Below are positions 1-6,699 of a stretch of DNA of 11,332 nucleotides, piece after piece (positions within the stretch are counted from its first letter, which is position 1; every line of letters begins with the position of its first letter). The notes below the pieces were generated by a model. The model had not been told where the DNA came from, ran no database searches, and saw only the letters and a program-made list of their open reading frames with translations. Location: positions 1-11,332 of the forward strand of contig DIZU01000217.1 in NCBI GenBank assembly GCA_002429455.1. The letters run 5' to 3'. Source of the DNA: Methylotenera sp. UBA6020. Its GTDB lineage: Bacteria; Pseudomonadota; Gammaproteobacteria; Burkholderiales; Methylophilaceae. The translations under genes were made by a program, and so were the position numbers.

Positions 1-282
1 GGTCAACTGATAAAAAGTGATGAAAAAATCTGTAACGAGCAATGGGATAATTAACGCATAAATGATTGGGCCGGTAATCAGGTTTTGCGGGCGATTGGTT
101 ACCAGCCAGAGGAAAAAATTCGTCTTAAGCCGTCGGTGTCTTTCCTGCATGGATTGTTCAAATTCGACACGTTTCCCTTTAATGTGAAAAAATATGCTGG
201 TTGGTTGTTCGCGAAGTGCTGTGCGAAGGTCGTCTTCCAGCGCTGTAATCTGGTCAAGTAATTGCTGGATGCGGTCGTTCAT
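1..282 (-). CDS. Conserved hypothetical membrane-associated protein, N-terminal part (cut by window edge)
   Basis: This is an open frame of 94 codons from an ATG at 280-282, running off the left edge, so the C-terminus is not visible. Residues 1-26 are charged and helix-forming (MNDRIQQLLDQITALEDDLR), probably a short coiled coil. Residues 31-66 are basic with a KGKRVEF segment and a VTNRPQNLITGP motif, followed by a hydrophobic stretch at about 68-94 that fits one membrane helix. A GGAA Shine-Dalgarno-like element lies about seven bases before the ATG, supporting this start. I recognise the pattern (charged N-terminus, KGKRVEFE, NRPQNLITGPIIY) as a conserved uncharacterised proteobacterial family, from memory only. 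No function is known to me. It may be co-transcribed with the hypothetical gene ending at 384, about 100 bases upstream on the same strand. Confidence 0.8.
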   Translation of the reverse strand, partial: MNDRIQQLLDQITALEDDLRTALREQPTSIFFHIKGKRVEFEQSMQERHRRLKTNFFLWLVTNRPQNLITGPIIYALIIPLLVTDFFITFYQLT

Positions 283-342
283 TAAAGTTTCCAATTTCGA
301 TAATTTACTATGCAACATGCCGAAATAGAGAGTTCTATATAC

Positions 343-367
343 GGCACAATGCTTTGGTTATTGCGCC
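343..367. repeat. Imperfect inverted repeat between two minus-strand genes
   Basis: GGCACAAT (343-350) and ATTGCGCC (360-367) form an eight-pair stem with one G-U type pair (on the minus-strand transcript) and a nine-base loop. It lies about 17 bases past the stop codon of the 384-746 gene on the minus strand. No T-run follows in either direction, so it is not a standard intrinsic terminator. It could be a transcript-end or processing hairpin. Confidence 0.4.
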
Positions 368-383
368 CTTGTTGATGGACCTG

Positions 384-746
384 TTAGGCGGAATATCTGT
401 CATGAAGCTCTGAATCAAAGACATGATAAAGATGCCAAACACGTGCAGCAATCTTACATGCGGTGCTATTCCGTGTACGGTGAAAAGTTGCTTCCATATT
501 AGATTTATAATATCCGCTTGCCGGGTAACGCGTGAGCATCTGGAGAATCCACGTGACGTCGTCTTTACAACTGTCAGGGACCATGTCAGGACTTAGTTGA
601 AATAGGTATTCTGAAGCAGCCCAGACACGATTACGGGCATCGCCAGCCCCAGTCACCAGTTCACCAACAGCTGATGAAACTTTCCCAAACATCCAAGCCC
701 AGTGCTGAGTCATGTTGCGTTTAACGAAACTGTATAAAAGTATCAT
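384..746 (-). CDS. Hypothetical protein, 120 aa, family unrecognised
   Basis: This is a complete frame starting with ATG at 744-746 and ending with TAA at 384-386. A second in-frame ATG (residue 12, MTQHWAWMF) would give 109 residues; neither start has a strong ribosome binding site, though an ACAGG lies about 12 bases before the first. The composition looks like a real soluble protein: a Trp-rich start (HWAWMF), an acidic-basic middle (GAGDARNRVW, SCKDDVTWILQMLTRYPA), and a dense C-terminal block (ATFHRTRNSTACKIAARVWHLYHVF) of the kind conserved small families show. There is no signal peptide or clear membrane helix; the first 10 residues are only weakly hydrophobic. I do not recognise the family. 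It is divergent from the PQQ dehydrogenase and upstream of the gene entering the left edge. It could still be a spurious frame, but its length and composition argue against that. Confidence 0.6.
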   Translation of the reverse strand: MILLYSFVKRNMTQHWAWMFGKVSSAVGELVTGAGDARNRVWAASEYLFQLSPDMVPDSCKDDVTWILQMLTRYPASGYYKSNMEATFHRTRNSTACKIAARVWHLYHVFDSELHDRYSA

Positions 747-817
747 GCAAGCATATTGCCTGTGTAACGCCTATGGGTCAATATGACATATCGAAATTGC
801 GATGTGAGCAGCAAGCG

Positions 818-895
818 TAGCCTCGATGGAATGAAATGAAATCGAGGGTTATCGCCGACTAAACCTTGATTTCGCCTGCGACTACATCAAGGCTA
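818..895. repeat. Double-hairpin palindromic repeat element (REP/MITE-like)
   Basis: There are two adjacent hairpins. The first is CCTCGAT (821-827) with ATCGAGG (841-847) around the loop GGAATGAAATGAA. The second is CCTTGAT (864-870) with ATCAAGG (886-892) around a 15-base loop. The outer ends TAGCCTCGAT (818-827) and ATCAAGGCTA (886-895) are also complementary at nine of ten positions, so the whole 78 bases can fold as a nested cruciform. The design (TAGCC, stem, GGAATGAAATGAA loop, stem, second hairpin with a TTCGC-TGCG-CTAC loop) resembles a dispersed palindromic repeat I remember from betaproteobacterial and methanotroph genomes, where the arms usually read CCCGGAT/ATCCGGG. No transposase is nearby and only one copy is present in this window. 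Confidence 0.6.
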
Positions 896-978
896 TGTTC
901 AATGGAGAAAGAGTTGCTATATGGCGCAAATCAAAAAAGTTGAATATTAATAACGGTATCAATTATCAAGCGTTAAAA

Positions 979-1007
979 TTGGCAAAAACTATACACATCT
1001 GTATACT
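979..1007 (+). promoter_or_regulatory. Sigma-70-type promoter for the PQQ dehydrogenase gene
   Basis: A -35 hexamer TTGGCA (979-984) and a -10 hexamer TATACT (1002-1007) each match consensus at five of six positions and are separated by exactly 17 bases. The predicted start of transcription near 1014 gives a 40-base leader to the ATG at 1054. An AAAGAAG ribosome-binding-like element lies about seven bases before that ATG. This is the best promoter match in the window. Confidence 0.65.
990..1005. promoter_or_regulatory. Operator-like inverted repeat overlapping the -10 element
   Basis: TATACA (990-995), CATC, TGTATA (1000-1005) is a perfect six-base inverted repeat with a four-base centre. 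It covers most of the spacer and the first four bases of the -10 hexamer of the promoter above. A dimeric regulator bound here would block RNA polymerase, so a repressor site is the simplest reading. The regulator is not identifiable from the window, and an AT-rich palindrome could be chance. Confidence 0.4.
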
Positions 1008-1053
1008 TTAATTATCTTAAGATTTTTGTAACCTTAGTTGAAAGAAGCTTGTT

Positions 1054-2862
1054 ATGGATAACCCGTTAAAAAGTCGGCAGTTAAAATGGTCTGGTTTAAA
1101 AAGCATGGTGTTATTGAGCTGCCTTGCCATTGCAGCGTGCACGGGCTTAACGAACAAACAGTCGAGCGCAACTAACAAGGATTGGCCTAGCTTTGGTCGC
1201 GATTTTACTAACCAACGTTTATCCCCGCTTACGCAAATTAACCAACAAAATGTTAAAGATTTAAAACTGGCTTGGCAATTCAAAAGCGGTGTAGTAGCTA
1301 CTTTCCAAGCAACGCCGATTGTGGCTAACGGTGTGATGTACGTGGCTTTGCCCTACAATCATATCGTAGCATTAGATGCAAAAACCGGTAAGGAACTTTG
1401 GCGTTACAAACATGAACGCAGAACGAACTGGAAAATGTGTTGCGGCCCAGCGAACAGGGGCGTGGCTGTCAGTGATGGCAAGGTGTTTATTGGTACGGTA
1501 GATGCACGATTGATTGCGCTTGATGCTAAAAATGGCGCAAAACTTTGGGATATTGATGTAGCGGACGACACCGCTCTGACCGAAAACATCAGTTCACTGA
1601 GCAAATCAGATACCAAAAGTCAAAAAGAAGCTTACGGTGGCACCGGCGTGGGAGTTGCCATGGCGCCAGTGGTATATCACGGCAAGGTCATTGTCGGCGT
1701 TACTGGTGTTGGTTATGGTTTGCACTTAGATATTCCCACAAAAGATGCGCCTCTTGGTGCAGTGGTAGGGGTGGATGGCCGTTACGGTCGCCCCGGCTTT
1801 TTAGCGGCTTATGATGTAAACAACGGACAACGTGTTTGGCAGTTTGATACGATTCCAGCGCAAGGTTGGGAGGGTATATTCGCAGAAACAACATCAGACG
1901 GCATATCACTGAATAGAGATATTGCGGCTGAAAAAGCCAATGTAATTAACAATAAAGATGCGTGGCGTTATGGTGGCGGTTCGGCTTGGAGCACGCCGGC
2001 GATTGATACCAAAACCGACACGCTGTATTTTGGCACTGGTAACCCATCGCCACAAATGAATGATGTTTCACGTCCGGGTGATAATCTCTACACAGTTTCA
2101 CTCGTTGCACTTGATACCGAAACTGGCAAACTCAAATGGCACTATCAACAAGTGCCCCATGATGTTTGGGGCTACGATGTAGCCAGCCCACCGGTTTTGT
2201 TCGACTATAGAAAAGATGGCAAAACCATTGCTGCCGTTGGGCAAGCCAGTAAAACCGGTTGGTACTATGTGAATGATAGAGCGACCGGAAAACTGCTGAT
2301 GAAATCTGATGCTTTTGTGCCGCAAAAAAATCTATTTGCCAAGACCACCAAAGAGGGCACTGTACTTTACCCGGGTATTTTAGGCGGAGCCAATTGGAGT
2401 CCGAGTGCGCTAGATGAAAGTAGTCAAACCAGTTTTGTAGCTGGTATTCATTCACCAATTAAATACACATTGGTGGAAGAACCTTCTAAAAATGGCTTGC
2501 CTGCGATTCGCTATGCATCATCTGAACCCACCAAAGACCCGCGCTGGGGCGTGTTATCTGCCATCAACTTAACCACGGGTAAAATGCACTGGCAAGTTAA
2601 AACCGAACAACCGCTGATGGGTGGCGTGCTTGCTACGCGCACTGGCTTGCTATTCATGGGTGAGGGCAATGGCAGTTTCAATGCTTACAATAGCAATACA
2701 GGTGATTTGTTGTGGCAAACCAAAGTAGATGCAGGGGTGAATGCACCACCTATCAGCTATGAAATTGATGGTGTGCAATATGTTGCGGTAGCTGCGGGCG
2801 GTAATGCTATTTTTGGTTACACCGCTGGCGATAATGTTCTAGTCTATGCGCTGCCAAAGTAG
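1054..2862 (+). CDS. PQQ-binding beta-propeller dehydrogenase-like lipoprotein
   Basis: The 602-residue length is typical for quinoprotein alcohol dehydrogenases. Residues 1-29 form a signal peptide with a basic start, hydrophobic core 17-28 and lipobox IAAC (Cys29), with Thr at +2, so an outer-membrane-anchored periplasmic lipoprotein is likely. Propeller docking repeats of the LDxxTGxxxW type recur, as in ALDAKTGKELW (106-116), ALDAKNGAKLW, AYDVNNGQRVW, ALDTETGKLKW, INLTTGKMHW and AYNSNTGDLLW. The vicinal Cys129-Cys130 pair, GTGNPSPQ (327-334; Asn330 as metal ligand), Lys400 in GQASKTGW and GGANWSP (444-450) are family hallmarks. Oddities: the usual catalytic W-D-x-D motif reads WGYD (372-375), and the Glu metal ligand of the GAE motif is not visible; a GVTGVGYGLH segment (215-224) with an extended loop to about 248 replaces it. 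PQQ binding is likely; substrate and activity are uncertain. No cytochrome c or pqq gene is adjacent. It has its own promoter and is convergent with the helicase. Confidence 0.9.
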   Translation: MDNPLKSRQLKWSGLKSMVLLSCLAIAACTGLTNKQSSATNKDWPSFGRDFTNQRLSPLTQINQQNVKDLKLAWQFKSGVVATFQATPIVANGVMYVALPYNHIVALDAKTGKELWRYKHERRTNWKMCCGPANRGVAVSDGKVFIGTVDARLIALDAKNGAKLWDIDVADDTALTENISSLSKSDTKSQKEAYGGTGVGVAMAPVVYHGKVIVGVTGVGYGLHLDIPTKDAPLGAVVGVDGRYGRPGFLAAYDVNNGQRVWQFDTIPAQGWEGIFAETTSDGISLNRDIAAEKANVINNKDAWRYGGGSAWSTPAIDTKTDTLYFGTGNPSPQMNDVSRPGDNLYTVSLVALDTETGKLKWHYQQVPHDVWGYDVASPPVLFDYRKDGKTIAAVGQASKTGWYYVNDRATGKLLMKSDAFVPQKNLFAKTTKEGTVLYPGILGGANWSPSALDESSQTSFVAGIHSPIKYTLVEEPSKNGLPAIRYASSEPTKDPRWGVLSAINLTTGKMHWQVKTEQPLMGGVLATRTGLLFMGEGNGSFNAYNSNTGDLLWQTKVDAGVNAPPISYEIDGVQYVAVAAGGNAIFGYTAGDNVLVYALPK

Positions 2863-2936
2863 GCCGTGTTTTCCGCTCGGCTGGAGCGTCATTAAATAGT
2901 GGGATCAATAAGAGACCTTAGAATGAATTGAAAGCT

Positions 2937-3029
2937 GATCCGATCCACCCAAACGCAGAGGGTTATTGCAAAGTAGAAGCGCATTTACGTAAATCGCTTA
3001 TCAAAATGGGGTTCCTGACAGAAAGGTAA
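2937..3029 (+). pseudogene. C-terminal remnant of a GDSL/SGNH (TesA-like) esterase
   Basis: In frame to a TAA at 3027-3029 the DNA reads DPIHPNAEGYCKVEAHL and on to KMGFLTER, the normal end of a GDSL/SGNH esterase or lysophospholipase. DPIH carries the block V Asp and His of the catalytic site, and HPNAEGY is the usual sequence after it. The frame is closed by a TAG at 2919-2921, and no GDS(L), Gly or Asn blocks exist upstream because the PQQ gene ends at 2862. Only about 30 of the roughly 200 residues remain, with no start codon. It is best read as a decayed gene end left by a deletion or insertion that placed the PQQ gene here. Confidence 0.7.
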
Positions 3030-3057
3030 ACGATAAAATATTTTTAGAAGCATTCTT

Positions 3058-6000
3058 TTATTCTTTACCAAGCAAAGGCAATGGTTCAAGCAGTGCGGCA
3101 AGGTCGGCGGTGCCGAACTTGGCTAGGCCACTTGCATCTTCGGAGAGTACGCCGGCTGCGAGATCGGCTTTTTTCTCTTGCAGGGTGAGTATTTTCTCTT
3201 CGATGCTGCCAGCGACGACCAGTTTATAAACAAACACATTGTTTTTCTGGCCAATTCTATGCGCTCTGTCCGTGGCTTGGTTTTCTGCTGCCGGGTTCCA
3301 CCAGGGGTCGTAATGAATCACCGTATCGGCAGTGGTGAGGTTTAAGCCCACACCACCTGCTTTGAGGCTGATGAGAAAGATGGGAACTTCTCCAGCCTGA
3401 AATCGGCGCACCACGCCTTCCCGGTCTTGGGTGTCGCCAGTGAGCAGGACATAACCTAACTTGTGGTGAACCAGTTCTGCTTCAATTAAATCCAGCATGG
3501 AGGTGAATTGCGAGAACACCAGCACACGGCGTCCTTCGCTGACCAATTCTGGCAGCATTTCCATGAGCAGGTCAAGCTTGGCGCGTTCTTTAACGCGCTT
3601 TGCGGCATCGTTCTTGAGCAGGCGCGGGTCGCAACACACTTGGCGCAATTTAAGCAGGGCATCAAGGATGACGATATGACTACGGGCAAAACCTTTACTG
3701 GCGATTTCTTCGCGTACGCGTTGATCCATGGCGCTGCGCACCGCTTCGTACAGGTCGCGCTGGCCGCCTTCTAGCTCTACACTGCGCACGATGATGGTCT
3801 TGGGCGGTAGCTCTTTGGCTACATCCTGTTTGCGTCGTCGCAAGATAAAAGGCTTGATACGTCGTGCCAATAAGTCACGGCGCAGGGTGTCACCATGCTT
3901 TTCTATGGGAGTACGCCAGGTTTTGGTAAAGGTTTTGCTATCGCCCAGAAAGCCTGGTAAAAGAAAATCAAATTGTGCCCACAATTCGCCCAGATGATTT
4001 TCTAGCGGTGTACCAGTAAGGCACAGGCGATGGCGCGCGTTGATGTTGCGCACGGCTTGGGCGGATTTGCTGGCAGCATTTTTTACGGTTTGTGCTTCAT
4101 CGAGTATAAGCAAATGATATTCGTGTGCAGTAATGGCTTCTTCATCACGCCACAGTAGCGGGTAGGTGGTGAGTACGACATCGTATTCAAGTATGCGTGA
4201 AAAATTTTCAGCGCGGTCCTTGCCATGCAGGGATAAAATTCTGAGGTCAGGTGCAAAACGCGCGGCTTCATGTTTCCAGTTGAAAATGAGAGAGGTTGGT
4301 AGCACCACCAGTGCTGGACGATCCAGGCGACCAGCTTCTTTTTCCAGCAGCAAATGTGCCAGCGTTTGAGCGGTTTTCCCTAGTCCCATATCGTCAGCGA
4401 GTATGCCAGCAAGCCCTTGCTCACGCAGATATTGCAACCAGGCCAGACCTTCGAGTTGATAAGGGCGTAATTGCAACGCAAATCCAGCGGGTGGCAAGAT
4501 AGCCTGAATGCCTGATTGATGTTTAAGCTTGTCCGCTAGACGACAGACCGCTTCCGCCCCCTTGAATTGCCAGCGTGCCATGCTCGATAGCTCGGCTAGG
4601 CGCGGAGCATCCAGTTTAGAAAGGCGTAATGCGCCTTCCGGGCGGCGATCAAACAGGTCTATCAAGGTGAGCGCCAGCGTTTTAAGGCGTTCCGCTGGCG
4701 CTACTATGTGTGTGCCATTGGGCAATAGCAGCGTGATTTTTTCCTGATCGTCTATTTGTTTGAGTTGCTTGACATCCAGCCAGCGCGGTTCACGGTGAAA
4801 TAGTTCATAGAGTAGCGGGGCAAGGGGTAGGCGGTTGTCATCGACCATAATGCCCATATCGAGGTTGAACCAGCCATTTTCATCTTCGCTGATGTCAGCA
4901 TCCCAGGCGCTGATTTCCAGCACCAGATGACGAAAACCTGGCGGGGTAATGATATTCCAGCCTTGTTCTCGCAGTTTGTGGCGGGTGACCTGCATAAACT
5001 CCGTCCACGCATATTCATCATGCAGCGCATACAACCATTTTTCACGATGATGTCCTTGCAGAACATGGGGAGGAATTTTCTGTAAGCCAAATAGTTCCAG
5101 GGATTTAAGTAGGTTGGCTTCGAATTTTGCTTGCCGTTTAATGTGTACCGTTTCGCCATTGGCTGCGGTGACAAACTCGGTAGTGCTGCCAGCATCCACG
5201 CTGAATTCGTCATAGCGGAATGAGGGTGCGGCATAATCGATTTCAAGGTTTCCATAAGGATAACCACGATATTTTGATATCCAGATCGGCACAGTGGTGG
5301 CAAGGGTGAGCGTTGGCACAGGTGTTGTCGCTATCGTATGCAAGGCAGTGATGTTGTCTGGTAGTGGTAGCGCGGGAGAGAGTTCTCGTAAAACATTGGC
5401 AACGACCGTTACATCTACTGCACGCAGCGGTGGCAAGGTCATCAGTCGTGTAATTTCTTCTGCTGTGCAAGGCGCGTTTAGCGACCCTATCTCCGCCGTT
5501 TGTGCGTCTACATACCACACCGTTTCCAGCGCTAGAATGGCCGTTGTCGGCGGCGAGGCCAGCAATCTTGGAACAATCTCCCCATTCCCACTATGCTGCC
5601 ATTCCAGCTTGCCTTGGCGTTCTTCGCCTGATTGTAGCGGGAGTGAAACGCGATATTCATATCGGTTCTCTAGTTGTGTGGCAAAAAATAACTTGCCTGC
5701 GGTAACTAACCGCTTCAATACATCCTCACCTATACGGCCTGAGAGCGGAAAAATATCCGCATACCTGTCTTTACTACGCATCAACCAAAGTGAGTGCAAA
5801 ATAGCGGCATCTTCTTCGTCAACAAATTTAGGTGGTTGCAACAAGGCACGCTCGATATTGTTCCAGCTTTGTGCGCTGGCATTGGGCCTGCCATCTGCAT
5901 CCACGCGGCCTTTCATGATAAAGATGCCATACGCACTGGTGTATGGCACTTGCCTGAGCAGGTAAAACAATTGATCGGCTCGCTTGGCTGGCAACGAGGG

Positions 6001-6366
6001 TGTTTTCTTTTTAGCCGAGACCGTGCGGCGAAAATTTTCCAGCCATTGCAGCACGGCGGGATTAATCTGTGGTGCTGCGCCACGCTTTTCAAGCACTTCC
6101 AGCAAAACGGCAGCGGCATGTTTGCAGCCGTAACCCACGGGGCAGGTACACTCGGCGTCAATATCCAACAAAGCTGCTTCGTCTTGAAAAAAAAGAATGT
6201 CGACCTGATAAGGTTGATACGCGGTTCCTTTAACCTGAGCAGTAATCGCATCAGGCAGCATCTTTAGCTGACTGACAGCATTGAGGTAAGCAGCACCTTT
6301 CTGGGTTTCTCGGCTGCTTAAGCAGCGAATAACATCGGCAAGCGTGTAAAGTTGGGTGAGAGACAT
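3058..6366 (-). CDS. SWIM zinc-finger SNF2/SWI2-family helicase
   Basis: This is a 1102-residue cytoplasmic DNA-dependent ATPase of the bacterial SNF2 (RapA/HepA-related) type. The N-terminal SWIM zinc finger CxCx5CxH is at 73-83 (CTCPVGYGCKH). A long central region (about 110-620) fits the bacterial SNF2-associated segment. The ATPase core follows: RPYQLEGLAWL near 634, Walker A DDMGLGKT (658-665), DEAQ box (756-759) and LTGTP (783-787). The second RecA lobe has VLVFSQFTSMLD (949-960), SLKAGGVGLNL (1000-1010) and DRAHRIGQ (1033-1040). All motifs are intact, so it should be active. I chose the ATG at 6364-6366 (MSLTQLYTL). A TTG at 6391-6393 would add nine residues; neither has a clear ribosome site. 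The stop is TAA at 3058-3060. It follows the SemiSWEET gene by 62 bases on the same strand and is convergent with the PQQ gene. By eye the gene is richer in G+C than its neighbours. Such proteins often remodel nucleoprotein complexes or act in defence and repair; the exact role here is unknown. Confidence 0.93.
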   Translation of the reverse strand: MSLTQLYTLADVIRCLSSRETQKGAAYLNAVSQLKMLPDAITAQVKGTAYQPYQVDILFFQDEAALLDIDAECTCPVGYGCKHAAAVLLEVLEKRGAAPQINPAVLQWLENFRRTVSAKKKTPSLPAKRADQLFYLLRQVPYTSAYGIFIMKGRVDADGRPNASAQSWNNIERALLQPPKFVDEEDAAILHSLWLMRSKDRYADIFPLSGRIGEDVLKRLVTAGKLFFATQLENRYEYRVSLPLQSGEERQGKLEWQHSGNGEIVPRLLASPPTTAILALETVWYVDAQTAEIGSLNAPCTAEEITRLMTLPPLRAVDVTVVANVLRELSPALPLPDNITALHTIATTPVPTLTLATTVPIWISKYRGYPYGNLEIDYAAPSFRYDEFSVDAGSTTEFVTAANGETVHIKRQAKFEANLLKSLELFGLQKIPPHVLQGHHREKWLYALHDEYAWTEFMQVTRHKLREQGWNIITPPGFRHLVLEISAWDADISEDENGWFNLDMGIMVDDNRLPLAPLLYELFHREPRWLDVKQLKQIDDQEKITLLLPNGTHIVAPAERLKTLALTLIDLFDRRPEGALRLSKLDAPRLAELSSMARWQFKGAEAVCRLADKLKHQSGIQAILPPAGFALQLRPYQLEGLAWLQYLREQGLAGILADDMGLGKTAQTLAHLLLEKEAGRLDRPALVVLPTSLIFNWKHEAARFAPDLRILSLHGKDRAENFSRILEYDVVLTTYPLLWRDEEAITAHEYHLLILDEAQTVKNAASKSAQAVRNINARHRLCLTGTPLENHLGELWAQFDFLLPGFLGDSKTFTKTWRTPIEKHGDTLRRDLLARRIKPFILRRRKQDVAKELPPKTIIVRSVELEGGQRDLYEAVRSAMDQRVREEIASKGFARSHIVILDALLKLRQVCCDPRLLKNDAAKRVKERAKLDLLMEMLPELVSEGRRVLVFSQFTSMLDLIEAELVHHKLGYVLLTGDTQDREGVVRRFQAGEVPIFLISLKAGGVGLNLTTADTVIHYDPWWNPAAENQATDRAHRIGQKNNVFVYKLVVAGSIEEKILTLQEKKADLAAGVLSEDASGLAKFGTADLAALLEPLPLLGKE

Positions 6367-6398
6367 GCGTGTTTCAGTTCTGGAAGATTGCAATATGG

Positions 6399-6427
6399 AT
6401 TATGTTTTAAGTCTGCTTGGTTTTGAA
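6399..6427 (-). promoter_or_regulatory. Weak candidate promoter for the helicase gene
   Basis: On the minus strand, TTCAAA (6422-6427) and CATAAT (6399-6404) are spaced by 17 bases, matching the -35 consensus at four positions and the -10 at five. It would start transcription near 6392, about 26 bases before the chosen ATG. It would allow the helicase to be expressed separately from the three membrane genes. The match could be chance in AT-rich DNA. Confidence 0.25.
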
Positions 6428-6428
6428 T

Positions 6429-6683
6429 TTAGCGGTGCTTTAACTTCAAGCAAAGCACTGCGCAAGCCAACACTAAAGTAATACTGTTGGCCACAATGAT
6501 AGGCCAGCTGCCAATCATTAATCCATAAGTTAACCAGCCTAATACGCCTAAGCTAAACAAGCTATACATGGGTAGTGAAACTCCAGATAAATCGCGCGTT
6601 TTCCATGAATGATGAGCCTGCGGTACAAAAGCAAGGGTGGTTAAAAGTGCGGAGAAATAGCCAATTAGATTTGTCGTATTCAT
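6429..6683 (-). CDS. SemiSWEET / PQ-loop (MtN3-like) small transporter
   Basis: This is an 84-residue protein with three membrane helices (about 6-22, 38-55, 60-80), the size of a SemiSWEET, which works as a dimer to pass sugars or other small solutes across the inner membrane. Visible hallmarks are the PQ motif at 21-22 (FVPQAHHSWKTRDLSGVS), Trp50 and Asn66 (PIIVAN), at or near the pocket residues described in bacterial SemiSWEETs. I chose ATG at 6681-6683 because it starts MNTTNLIGYFSALL, as most family members do, and leaves a 16-base gap after the acr3 stop. ATGs at 6708-6710 and 6720-6722 would overlap acr3 and add 9 or 13 residues. No start has a strong ribosome site, so coupling to acr3 translation is likely. 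The substrate is unknown. Confidence 0.88.
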   Translation of the reverse strand: MNTTNLIGYFSALLTTLAFVPQAHHSWKTRDLSGVSLPMYSLFSLGVLGWLTYGLMIGSWPIIVANSITLVLACAVLCLKLKHR

Positions 6684-6699
6684 GGTTTGTTCATTCAAA

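Larger units (their letters stand above)
747..1053. other. Divergent intergenic spacer (307 bases)
   Basis: This stretch lies between the minus-strand hypothetical gene and the plus-strand PQQ gene and has no convincing coding frame. It holds the double-hairpin palindromic element (818-895) and the promoter with overlapping inverted repeat (979-1007), both described separately. The AT-rich segment 920-1040 looks like ordinary upstream regulatory DNA. I saw no clear promoter for the minus-strand gene. Confidence 0.7.

Noticed and set aside
310..389. Possible integron attC site after the 384-746 gene (GTTAGGC at 383-389 fits GTTRRRY; ATGCAAC at 310-316 as a partner).
   Set aside because: The partner has a mismatch, the inner L boxes do not pair, and no matching core site borders the other end of the gene (GTTACAC near 763 also mismatches). 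No integrase is visible.
2154..2178. Lanthanide-dependent (XoxF-type) assignment of the PQQ protein from Asp375, which aligns with the lanthanide-coordinating Asp.
   Set aside because: The motif is GxD and not DxD, the Glu ligand is not visible, and the rest of the sequence does not resemble XoxF; metal preference cannot be assigned.
2874..2888. Hairpin CGCTC-GGCTG-GAGCG just after the PQQ stop as a terminator.
   Set aside because: The stem is only five pairs and is followed by TCATTAAAT and not a T-run, so I do not call a terminator.
3047..3057. AGAA-GCA-TTCT hairpin with a following T-rich stretch between the convergent genes.
   Set aside because: A four-pair A/T-rich stem is too weak to act as an intrinsic terminator.
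4752..5303. A 183-codon minus-strand open frame inside the helicase gene, and several other frames of 60-220 codons across it on both strands.
   Set aside because: They overlap the fully motif-supported SNF2 gene in other frames, have Cys/Trp/Ser-rich composition typical of shadow frames, and lack ribosome sites.
3058..6366. Helicase as part of a phage-defence system (DISARM-like or other SNF2 systems).
   Set aside because: No methyltransferase, PLD nuclease, DUF1998 or other defence partner lies in the window; the neighbours are transporters and a PQQ protein.
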